A stretch of 64,000 nucleotides of DNA from an uncultured Flavobacteriaceae bacterium (lineage in GTDB: Bacteria; Bacteroidota; Bacteroidia; Flavobacteriales; Flavobacteriaceae). The notes below the pieces were generated by a model that was not told the DNA's origin, searched no databases, and worked only from the letters and a program-made list of their open reading frames with translations. Positions 56,352 through 64,000 of the stretch are shown here, piece by piece (position 1 is the first letter of the stretch; each line of letters begins with the position of its first letter). Location of the stretch: positions 62,001-126,000 of the forward strand of contig CANKUU010000007.1 in assembly GCA_947486785.1 (NCBI GenBank). The letters are read 5' to 3'. Both the position numbers and the translations under genes were made by a program.

Positions 56352-57686
56352 ATGAGTCGATTGGTTGTATTAGGCGGAGGTGAGAGTGGAGTAGGTGCGG
56401 CGCTACTAGGGCAAAAGCGAGGGTATGAAGTTTTTGTCTCTGATAAAGGAAAAATTAAAAAAAAATATAAGAACGTTCTTGAGCATTTTGAGATTGACTG
56501 GGAGGAGGAAACTCATACAGAGGTACTTATACTGAATGCTGATGTGGTAATAAAGAGCCCGGGTATTCCAGACACTGTTGCCTTGGTTGTTGCATTAAAA
56601 GCAAAGGGTATTCCTGTAATTTCTGAAATAGAGTTTGCATCAACATTTACGGATGCCACCCTAATAGCTGTAACAGGTAGTAACGGAAAAACTACTACAA
56701 CCATGTTAACAAATCATATTTTTAAGCAAGCGAATCTTAATGTAGGTATGGCTGGTAATATTGGCGATAGTTATGCGAAGATGGTAGCTGAAAATGATTT
56801 CGACTTTTACGTGTTAGAGATAAGTAGTTTTCAACTAGACGGAATCATAAATTTTAAGCCGCATATCGCTATTCTAACGAATATTTCACCAGATCATTTA
56901 GATCGATATGATTATAAGTTTGAAAACTATGTAGCCTCTAAATTTCGTGTTGCTTTAAACCAGACAGAGAAAGATTATCTGATATATGATGCAGATGATC
57001 AAGTAATAGTAAAATGGTTAAAAGACCATCCTGTAAAATCTCAACTAATACCTTTTTCTATCCAATATGAGTTAGAGGAAGGGGTATGTCTCATAGATAA
57101 TAACATAAAAATAACCATTCAAAACGAAACAACAATAATGTCAACAGACCACTTAGCACTAGAAGGAAAACATAATCTTAAGAACACCATGGCTGCTTCT
57201 GCCGCAGCTAAATTGGTAAGTATTCGAAAGCAAACGATACGCGACTGTATTAAAAACTTTCAAGGGGCTGAACATCGCCTAGAAAAAGTATTAAAAATTG
57301 GGCATGTACAATATATCAATGATTCAAAAGCAACAAATGTAAATGCTACTTTCTTTGCTTTAGATAGTATGAGTGCGCCTACTGTTTGGATTGTTGGTGG
57401 CGTTGATAAGGGTAATGATTACGCTCAATTAATGCCTTTAGTACGTGAAAAAGTAAAAGCCATCATTTGTTTAGGTTCTGATAATTCTAAAATAAAAGAC
57501 GCTTTTGGAAATGTTGTTGATTTGCTAGTTGAAACCTATGCAATGGACGAAGCTATTAAGGTGGCCTATAAAATTGCGGAGCGGGGTGATACAGTTTTAT
57601 TGTCACCTGCCTGCGCAAGTTTTGATCTTTTTGAAAATTATGAAGATCGAGGAAATCAATTTAAAGAAGCAGTTAAAAATTTATAA
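56352..57686 (+). CDS. murD: UDP-MurNAc-L-alanine-D-glutamate ligase
   Basis: 444 residues. N-terminal GGGESGVGAALL, ATP loop VTGSNGKTTT and VNDSKATNVNAT-type YINDSKATNVNAT. It adds D-glutamate. It starts one base after the mraY stop. Confidence 0.95.
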   Translation: MSRLVVLGGGESGVGAALLGQKRGYEVFVSDKGKIKKKYKNVLEHFEIDWEEETHTEVLILNADVVIKSPGIPDTVALVVALKAKGIPVISEIEFASTFTDATLIAVTGSNGKTTTTMLTNHIFKQANLNVGMAGNIGDSYAKMVAENDFDFYVLEISSFQLDGIINFKPHIAILTNISPDHLDRYDYKFENYVASKFRVALNQTEKDYLIYDADDQVIVKWLKDHPVKSQLIPFSIQYELEEGVCLIDNNIKITIQNETTIMSTDHLALEGKHNLKNTMAASAAAKLVSIRKQTIRDCIKNFQGAEHRLEKVLKIGHVQYINDSKATNVNATFFALDSMSAPTVWIVGGVDKGNDYAQLMPLVREKVKAIICLGSDNSKIKDAFGNVVDLLVETYAMDEAIKVAYKIAERGDTVLLSPACASFDLFENYEDRGNQFKEAVKNL

Positions 57687-57689
57687 CAA

Positions 57690-58883
57690 GTGTTAGCAAT
57701 ATTTAAAAATATTAACGGAGATAAAGCGCTCTGGGCGGTTGTAGCCCTGTTGGGTCTATTTTCATTTTTGCCCGTTTACAGCGCCAGTAGTAATTTGGTG
57801 TATGTAGTTGGAAATGGTACACCTATAGGCCATTTGGTAAAGCATGCCGTATTTTTAATCTTTGGTTTTGGTATTATCTATGGTGTACATCGCATACCTA
57901 CCCATTTTTTTAAGGGGCTTTCGTTAATTGCTTTACCCATTGTAATTGCCTTATTAATTATTACCTTATTTCAAGGGAGCTCTGTAGATGGCACGAATGC
58001 AAGCCGCTGGATTCGACTTCCTTTTGTTAAGTTTCAAACATCTACCATGGCATCGGTAGTGTTAATGATTTTTGTTGCTCGATATTTAACTAAAATACAG
58101 GGTCGAAAAATCACGTTCAGAGAAAGTATTATTCCTTTATGGCTTCCCGTATTCTTAGTTGTTGGGCTTATATTGCCAGCTAACTTTTCAACCGCTGCAA
58201 TTATATTTTCAATGGTAATGATACTTTGCTTTATAGGTGGGTATCCTTTCAAGTATTTAATAAGTATGGTTGGTGTTGGTTTGTTAGCATTAGTAATGTT
58301 TATTGTTGTCGCTAAGGCTTTTCCTGATTCATTTTCAAACCGTGTTGATACATGGGAAAGTAGGTACGAAAGTTTTGTAAATGGTGAAGCTACCGAATCA
58401 GGCTATCAAATAGAGCGTTCAAAAATAGCTATTGCAACTGGTGGTATTGCGGGCAAGGGGGCAGGTAAAAGTGTTCAAAAGAATTTTTTACCACAAAGTT
58501 CCTCTGATTTTATTTTCGCAATTATTGTTGAAGAATATGGTCTTGTCGGTGGCGTATTGCTCATGTTTTTATTTTTGTTTTTGTTGTTTAGAATAGTAGT
58601 TATAGCTAATAGCAGTTCTACTACTTTTGGTACGTTGTTAGCCCTTGGTGTGGGCTTGCCAATTATTTTTCAAGCAATTATAAATATGGCGGTAGCTGTT
58701 GAGTTATTTCCTGTTACAGGTCAAAATTTACCTCTTATAAGTAGTGGTGGAACTTCTGCCTGGATGACCTGTTTGGCGATTGGTATAGTTTTGAGTGTTA
58801 GTAATAAAATGAACAAAAAGAGCTCAAATACTTTTGATATAGATGAAACTAATCCTTTAGAAATATTAAGTGGGCAATTATAG
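57690..58883 (+). CDS. ftsW: FtsW lipid II polymerase (SEDS family)
   Basis: 397 residues, about ten membrane helices, GTG start. [28 protein letters not shown] and [12 protein letters not shown] are SEDS motifs. It polymerises septal glycan with FtsI. It overlaps murG by 14 bases. Confidence 0.94.
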   Translation: MLAIFKNINGDKALWAVVALLGLFSFLPVYSASSNLVYVVGNGTPIGHLVKHAVFLIFGFGIIYGVHRIPTHFFKGLSLIALPIVIALLIITLFQGSSVDGTNASRWIRLPFVKFQTSTMASVVLMIFVARYLTKIQGRKITFRESIIPLWLPVFLVVGLILPANFSTAAIIFSMVMILCFIGGYPFKYLISMVGVGLLALVMFIVVAKAFPDSFSNRVDTWESRYESFVNGEATESGYQIERSKIAIATGGIAGKGAGKSVQKNFLPQSSSDFIFAIIVEEYGLVGGVLLMFLFLFLLFRIVVIANSSSTTFGTLLALGVGLPIIFQAIINMAVAVELFPVTGQNLPLISSGGTSAWMTCLAIGIVLSVSNKMNKKSSNTFDIDETNPLEILSGQL

Positions 58884-59961
58884 ATTTATTCTTTCAGGTG
58901 GTGGAACAGGTGGGCATATTTACCCAGCTATTGCTATTGCCAATGAATTAAAAAAAAGATACCCAAAGGCAGCGTTTTTATTTGTTGGTGCCGAAAACAG
59001 AATGGAGATGGAAAAGGTGCCTATGGCAGGCTATACTATTATTGGATTACAGGTTGCAGGGTTTCAACGAAAATTTACTCTGAAAAATTTATCATTTCCT
59101 TTTAAATTAATCATGAGTTTGAAAAAAGCCGGAAAAATTGTTTCAGAATTCAAACCCGATGTTGTCATTGGTACCGGCGGATTTGCAAGTGGGCCTGTTT
59201 TAAAGGTAGCTTCTGGTAGAGGAATTCCATGTGTATTACAAGAACAAAATTCATATGCAGGTCTTACTAATAAGCTGTTGAAAGATAAAGTAGCTAAAAT
59301 ATGTGTGGCTTATGACGGTATGGATGCTTTTTTTCCAGCAGATCGTATCGTAAAAACGGGTAATCCAGTTCGTGGTAATCTTGCGGAGCTAAATTCTAGT
59401 AAAACTGATGCTTGTAGCTTTTATCAATTAAATGAAAGTAGTTCAACCTTGTTAGTTTTAGGAGGTAGTTTAGGTTCTAGAAGAATTAATCAACTAGTAG
59501 CATCAAATTTAGATCTTTTTAAAAGAAATGCTATTCAGGTCATTTGGCAATGTGGTAAGCTTTATTATGAACAGTATAAAGAATACCAATCAGAAACGGT
59601 TAAAGTAGTCGATTTTATGAATCGAATGGATTTTGCGTATACAGCTGCTGATATTATTATCTCAAGGGCTGGTGCAGGTTCGGTTTCTGAGTTAAGCATT
59701 GTAGGTAAGCCTACCATATTTATTCCTTCGCCTAATGTGGCCGAAGATCATCAAACTAAAAATGCAGAAGCTTTGGTAGCTAAAAATGCAGCTATTTTAA
59801 TAAAAGAGAAGGATTTAGATACTGATTTTGAAATGGTGTTCGAAAATCTTTTTGGTTCAAAGACGAGACAATCAGAGCTAGCCGAAAATCTTAAAAAGTT
59901 GGCGCTGCCTAAAGCAACAGCTCATATTGTAGATGAAATTGAAAAACTTTTGACCAAATAG
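58870..59961 (+). CDS. murG: MurG GlcNAc transferase (lipid II)
   Basis: 363 residues, GTG start inside fts[16 protein letters not shown] glycine loop, [13 protein letters not shown] and [11 protein letters not shown] sugar-nucleotide site. It adds GlcNAc to lipid I at the inner membrane face. Confidence 0.95.
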   Translation: MGNYRFILSGGGTGGHIYPAIAIANELKKRYPKAAFLFVGAENRMEMEKVPMAGYTIIGLQVAGFQRKFTLKNLSFPFKLIMSLKKAGKIVSEFKPDVVIGTGGFASGPVLKVASGRGIPCVLQEQNSYAGLTNKLLKDKVAKICVAYDGMDAFFPADRIVKTGNPVRGNLAELNSSKTDACSFYQLNESSSTLLVLGGSLGSRRINQLVASNLDLFKRNAIQVIWQCGKLYYEQYKEYQSETVKVVDFMNRMDFAYTAADIIISRAGAGSVSELSIVGKPTIFIPSPNVAEDHQTKNAEALVAKNAAILIKEKDLDTDFEMVFENLFGSKTRQSELAENLKKLALPKATAHIVDEIEKLLTK

Positions 59962-59962
59962 A

Positions 59963-61315
59963 ATGAATTTAAATAACATACATAACGTTTACTTCATTGG
60001 TGTTGGTGGTATTGGTATGTCTGCATTGGCACGTTATTTTAAATTTATTAATAAGAATGTTGCGGGTTACGACAAAACAGAAACACCGCTAACGCAAAAT
60101 TTGGTTCAAATTGGTATCGCCTTGCATTATACCGACGCTATTGAGGCTATACCAACCGAATTTTTAAATTCAGATACTACCTTAGTAGTTTACACGCCAG
60201 CGGTGCCAACAAGTCACTCTGAATATAGCTATTTTCTCAAGCATAATTTTGAGCTTAAAAAAAGATCTGAAGTTTTAGGTCTTATTACAAAAGATACCTT
60301 CTGTTTTGCGGTTGCAGGAACGCACGGTAAAACAACAACTTCAAGTATTTTGGCTCATCTATTAAATGCGTCTGGTGTTCCGTTAACTGCATTTTTAGGT
60401 GGTATTTCGGAAGATTTTGAAAGTAATTTTTTGTTAAAAGGAACTGATTTTTCAGTAGTTGAAGCTGATGAGTTTGATCGGTCTTTTTTAAGATTGTCTC
60501 CAAATGTAGCTTGTATTACATCAATGGATGCAGATCATTTAGATATTTATGGTAGTGGTGAAGCACTTGAAAAATCATTCATCGATTTTACAAACAGATT
60601 AAAACCCAATGGAAAATTGTTTGTTCGAAATGGTTTGTCGATTCAAGGAATTACATATGGTATTGATGATGATTCAGATTTTTGTATCAGAAACTTAAGA
60701 ATAGAACATGGTGCCTACATATTCGATTTAGAAACTCCCGATACCACGCTATTATCGGTTAAGTTTAATAAACCCGGCCGTCATAATTTGCTAAATGCTT
60801 TGGTGGCCTTTGCAATGGCGGTTGAATCTAAAGCTCCTGTAGAGCTACTCGCGCAAGCATTGGCTACATTTAAAGGGGTAAAAAGAAGGTTTTCGTATCA
60901 AATAAAAACAGATAATTTTATTTTCATCGATGATTATGCTCATCATCCAACCGAAATTAATGCGGTATACGATGCTATTTCAGAGATGCATCCTAATAAA
61001 AAAATATTGGCAATTTTTCAACCACATCTCTTTTCAAGAACTAAAGATTTTGTAGCTGATTTTGCATTGAGTTTAGCGAAGTTTGATACTGTTTTTTTAT
61101 TAGATATTTATCCTGCGAGAGAAGAACCTATAGCTGGCATTACTTCTGAATGGTTATTGGGTAAAATACAGAATAGAAATAAAAAACTGATTTCAAAAGC
61201 AAGTTTAGTTGACGAGATTAAAAAACAAAATACCGATGTTTTGGTAACCATGGGTGCTGGTGATATCGGTTTGCAAGTTGCAGAAATTAAAAAAGAGTTA
61301 CAAGATGAAGATTAA
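59963..61315 (+). CDS. murC: UDP-MurNAc-L-alanine ligase
   Basis: 450 residues. FIGVGGIGMSALARYF, ATP loop AGTHGKTTTSS and FIDDYAHHPTEI are diagnostic. It adds L-alanine to UDP-MurNAc. It is followed by an 11-base overlap with ftsQ. Confidence 0.95.
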   Translation: MNLNNIHNVYFIGVGGIGMSALARYFKFINKNVAGYDKTETPLTQNLVQIGIALHYTDAIEAIPTEFLNSDTTLVVYTPAVPTSHSEYSYFLKHNFELKKRSEVLGLITKDTFCFAVAGTHGKTTTSSILAHLLNASGVPLTAFLGGISEDFESNFLLKGTDFSVVEADEFDRSFLRLSPNVACITSMDADHLDIYGSGEALEKSFIDFTNRLKPNGKLFVRNGLSIQGITYGIDDDSDFCIRNLRIEHGAYIFDLETPDTTLLSVKFNKPGRHNLLNALVAFAMAVESKAPVELLAQALATFKGVKRRFSYQIKTDNFIFIDDYAHHPTEINAVYDAISEMHPNKKILAIFQPHLFSRTKDFVADFALSLAKFDTVFLLDIYPAREEPIAGITSEWLLGKIQNRNKKLISKASLVDEIKKQNTDVLVTMGAGDIGLQVAEIKKELQDED

Positions 61316-62024
61316 TTGGAATTACGTAAAGTTAATAACTCTAGTTATTGTGGTAATTGGCCTTTATGCATTCGCCGATTATAGAAGTAGGTCTAAAAAT
61401 ATCGCCCAAATAAACATCGAATTCGTTGGTGATCAAGGGCTTTATATAACCGAAGACGCGGTTAATAAATTGTTAATACAAAATTATGGTAGGGTAACTA
61501 ATGTGCCGAAAGAAAAATTAGCTTTGAATAAAATAGAAAAGGTTATTGAGGCTAATAAAATGGTTAAAAAGGCTCAAGTTTATCTCTCTGTAGACGGCAA
61601 ACTTGAGGCAAAAATCATGCAGCGAAAACCAATTGGGCGTATCGAAGGTGAAAATAAATTTTATTTAGACGATGAAGGCAAGCGTATGCCTTTTTCTATG
61701 AGTCATTCAGCTAGGGTTCCTATTATCACTGGTACAATTTCAGGCAAAAGTCTCGAAGATGTTTATGAAATTTTGAAGTATATCAATAAAGATAAGTTTC
61801 TTAGAAAAAATGTTATCGGAATTCATATACGAAAAGAAAGCAAGTATCAATTGCGGTTTAGAGTAGAGCAATTTGTGGTTAACCTCGGTGGAATTGATGG
61901 TCTTGAGGCAAAGTTTAACAATTTTAAAGCTTTTTATACAAAGGCAAATAGAGATAAAACTTTAGATAATTATAATGTCGTTAGTTTAGAGTTTAACAAT
62001 CAAGTGGTGTGCACCAAAATTTAA
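61305..62024 (+). CDS. ftsQ: FtsQ division protein
   Basis: 239 residues from the ATG at 61305. One membrane helix (VKLITLVIVVIGLYAFADY) and a POTRA-like periplasmic part (IEFVGDQGLYITEDAVNKLL). It joins FtsL and FtsI in the divisome. An upstream start at 61254 lies inside murC and is less likely. Confidence 0.88.
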   Translation: MKINWNYVKLITLVIVVIGLYAFADYRSRSKNIAQINIEFVGDQGLYITEDAVNKLLIQNYGRVTNVPKEKLALNKIEKVIEANKMVKKAQVYLSVDGKLEAKIMQRKPIGRIEGENKFYLDDEGKRMPFSMSHSARVPIITGTISGKSLEDVYEILKYINKDKFLRKNVIGIHIRKESKYQLRFRVEQFVVNLGGIDGLEAKFNNFKAFYTKANRDKTLDNYNVVSLEFNNQVVCTKI

Positions 62025-62033
62025 ATAAAAGAA

Positions 62034-63485
62034 ATGGAACAGGGCAGTAATTCAAAAAAGCATAAAGTGAATTTAGAGGTTCAAGACATTAATTTTTCAG
62101 AGTATTCGGTAGGTCTCGATATTGGCACAACAAAAATTGTGGCTATAATTGGAAAAGAAAACGAGTATGGTAAAATTGAGGTTTTAGGTATAGGTAAATC
62201 TAAAAGTTTAGGTGTTCATCGTGGTGTAGTGAATAACATAACCCAAACAATAGCCTCTATTCAACAGGCAATTGAAGAAGCTCAAGCAAATGCAGGATTA
62301 AAAATTTCATCAGTTGTGGTGGGTATCGCAGGGCAGCATATACGAAGTCTTCATCATAGCGATTATATTACACGAGCAGATTCAGAAGAGGTAATTAATG
62401 ACGAAGATTTAGAAAAACTATGTAGTCAGGTTTATCAATTGGTTATGCTGCCTGGTGAAGAAATTATTCATGTTTTGCCGCAGGAGTATAAAGTTGACGG
62501 ACAAGCAGAGATAAAGCAGCCGATTGGTATGTATGGAGGTCGCTTAGAAGCGAATTTTCATGTAGTTGTTGGGCAAGTCTCATCAATTAAAAATGTGGCA
62601 AGATGCATTAAAAGTGCAGGTTTAGATTTAGGAAATATTACACTAGAACCACTTGCATCTGCAGACGCAGTGCTTAGTCAAGAAGAAAAAGAGGCTGGTG
62701 TTGCATTAATTGATATAGGAGGCGGCACCACAGATTTAGCAATATTTAAAGATGGAATTATTCGTCATACTGCGGTAATACCCTTTGGTGGTGGTGTAAT
62801 TACAGAAGATATTAAAGAAGGTTGTTCAATAATAGAGAAGCAAGCCGAACTCTTAAAAATAAAGTTTGGCTCAGCTTGGCCAGGAGAAAATAAAGACAAT
62901 GAAATTGTTTCTATTCCTGGTTTAAGAGGGCGAGAGCCTAAAGAAATTACCCTTAAAAATTTATCAAAAATAATTCATGCGAGAGTTGTTGAGATTATTG
63001 AGCAGGTATACGTGGAAATTAAAAACTACGGACATGAAGAGCAGAAGAAGAAATTAATTGCAGGTATTGTTTTAACAGGTGGCGGAAGCCAACTGAAACA
63101 CTTAAAACAATTGGTGGAGTATATTACAGGAATGGATACCAGAATAGGTTATCCAAACGAGCATTTGGCCGGAGATTCAGATGAATTTATCGCTAGTCCG
63201 TTATATGCTACTGCCGTAGGTCTTTTAATGACTGCCTTAGAAAAAGGGCGTAAGCAGCCAGATACTACTGCAGATATCCAAGATAATTTAGATCAAACTA
63301 ATATAGAAGATCAGGGGCTAAAGGGTAAGGCAGGTAAATTGGCGCCCAATGTTACAGATACAGATGAGTTCATTAATAAAGAAGCTCAAACAGAGAATAA
63401 GGTGGCTAAGAAAATGCAAAATCGAAAATCGGTTTTGGATAAATGGACAGAAAAATTAAAAGAATTTTTAGATAATGCCGAGTAG
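62034..63485 (+). CDS. ftsA: FtsA, actin-like Z-ring anchor
   Basis: 483 residues. SVGLDIGTTKIVAIIG phosphate loop, IDIGGGTTDLAIF second loop, VLTGGGSQLKHL adenosine loop. A Gln/Asp-rich linker and an amphipathic C-terminal helix (WTEKLKEFLDNAE) that would attach to the membrane. It ties FtsZ to the membrane. Confidence 0.95.
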   Translation: MEQGSNSKKHKVNLEVQDINFSEYSVGLDIGTTKIVAIIGKENEYGKIEVLGIGKSKSLGVHRGVVNNITQTIASIQQAIEEAQANAGLKISSVVVGIAGQHIRSLHHSDYITRADSEEVINDEDLEKLCSQVYQLVMLPGEEIIHVLPQEYKVDGQAEIKQPIGMYGGRLEANFHVVVGQVSSIKNVARCIKSAGLDLGNITLEPLASADAVLSQEEKEAGVALIDIGGGTTDLAIFKDGIIRHTAVIPFGGGVITEDIKEGCSIIEKQAELLKIKFGSAWPGENKDNEIVSIPGLRGREPKEITLKNLSKIIHARVVEIIEQVYVEIKNYGHEEQKKKLIAGIVLTGGGSQLKHLKQLVEYITGMDTRIGYPNEHLAGDSDEFIASPLYATAVGLLMTALEKGRKQPDTTADIQDNLDQTNIEDQGLKGKAGKLAPNVTDTDEFINKEAQTENKVAKKMQNRKSVLDKWTEKLKEFLDNAE

Positions 63486-63540
63486 ATAAAGGTAGAAGTT
63501 AAAACAAGAATAGTAAAACATAACCAGTAACAATATAAGC

Positions 63541-64000
63541 ATGAGTAATAACACGGACTTTGAGGGAATATCATTCGATTTGCCCAAAAATAAAAGTAAT
63601 GTAATAAAAGTAATAGGCGTTGGCGGCGGCGGTAGTAATGCAATAAACCACATGTTTCAAGCCGGTATTAACGGGGTTGATTTTGTAATTTTAAATACCG
63701 ACTCTCAGGCATTAACTAACAGTTCTGTGCCAAACAAAATACAATTAGGCGTTTCTCTTACAGAGGGATTAGGAGCAGGTGCCAACCCTGAGGTTGGTGA
63801 ACAAGCAGCAATTGAGAGTACCGAAGATATAAAAGCGATGCTCGACGTTACCACAAAAATGGTGTTTATTACAGCCGGTATGGGAGGGGGAACAGGTACT
63901 GGTGCTGCTCCTGTAATCGCAAAAATGGCAAAGGAAATGGATATCTTAACGGTAGGTATCGTAACCATGCCATTTCTTTTCGAAGGAAAAACGCGTTGTC
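63541..64000 (+). CDS. ftsZ: FtsZ, N-terminal part (cut by window edge)
   Basis: 153 codons before the window ends. [15 protein letters not shown] and the tubulin signature [13 protein letters not shown] are visible. It is the GTPase that forms the Z ring. It starts 55 bases after ftsA. The C-terminal tail that binds FtsA is outside the window. Confidence 0.95.
   Translation, partial: MSNNTDFEGISFDLPKNKSNVIKVIGVGGGGSNAINHMFQAGINGVDFVILNTDSQALTNSSVPNKIQLGVSLTEGLGAGANPEVGEQAAIESTEDIKAMLDVTTKMVFITAGMGGGTGTGAAPVIAKMAKEMDILTVGIVTMPFLFEGKTRC

Noticed and set aside
1-64000. CRISPR arrays, tRNA or rRNA genes, insertion sequences, prophage or defence genes
   Set aside because: None recognised by eye on either strand; a covariance or profile search would be needed to exclude weak cases.

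Overview
The window is low-GC, gene-dense DNA from a marine-type member of the Bacteroidota, most likely family Flavobacteriaceae. This rests on gliding-motility genes gldB and gldC, Bacteroidota-type promoters (TTTG, about 19 nt, then TAnnTTTG), few Shine-Dalgarno sites, a division and cell-wall cluster lacking murF, and a DnaG that has lost its zinc ligands. No tRNA, rRNA, CRISPR array, insertion sequence or prophage was seen. This is mostly core metabolism plus the cell-wall cluster, and I found no clearly novel defence or mobile system.

Region 1-5.2 kb makes methionine and threonine precursors: the end of an O-acetylhomoserine sulfhydrylase, a fused acetyltransferase-like/aspartokinase/homoserine dehydrogenase, and a second sulfhydrylase. 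A decayed amidohydrolase pseudogene follows (5.4-6.6 kb), then a Rieske oxygenase divergent from a TetR regulator.

Region 8.4-22.2 kb is an assimilatory sulfur supercluster. It runs: Rrf2 regulator, paired inverted repeats, DUF2061 protein, cysH, cysD, cysN, sulfite reductase, two siroheme genes, a ferredoxin-NADP reductase-like flavoprotein, then a SAM-I riboswitch controlling a split metH and metF. Together these take sulfate to sulfide, homocysteine and methionine. Region 22.5-26.6 kb holds envelope genes and a membrane-anchored LuxR regulator.

Region 26.9-35 kb is the aromatic amino-acid block (prephenate dehydratase, aminotransferase, prephenate dehydrogenase, DAHP synthase-chorismate mutase, aroA). 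It is interleaved with rsgA, dtd, a MazG-like gene and one frameshifted exported-protein gene. Region 35-43 kb carries queA, rlmN, a polyprenyl synthase, an ECF sigma module and dnaG.

Region 43-49.6 kb has a DUF6090-like protein, a response regulator with Glu at the phosphoacceptor site, nadE, gldB-gldC, engB and a hydrolase. From 49.9 kb to the end lies the cell-wall and division cluster: mraZ, rsmH, ftsL, ftsI, murE, mraY, murD, ftsW, murG, murC, ftsQ, ftsA and the start of ftsZ. It is led by three direct repeats at 10-bp spacing that look like MraZ boxes.
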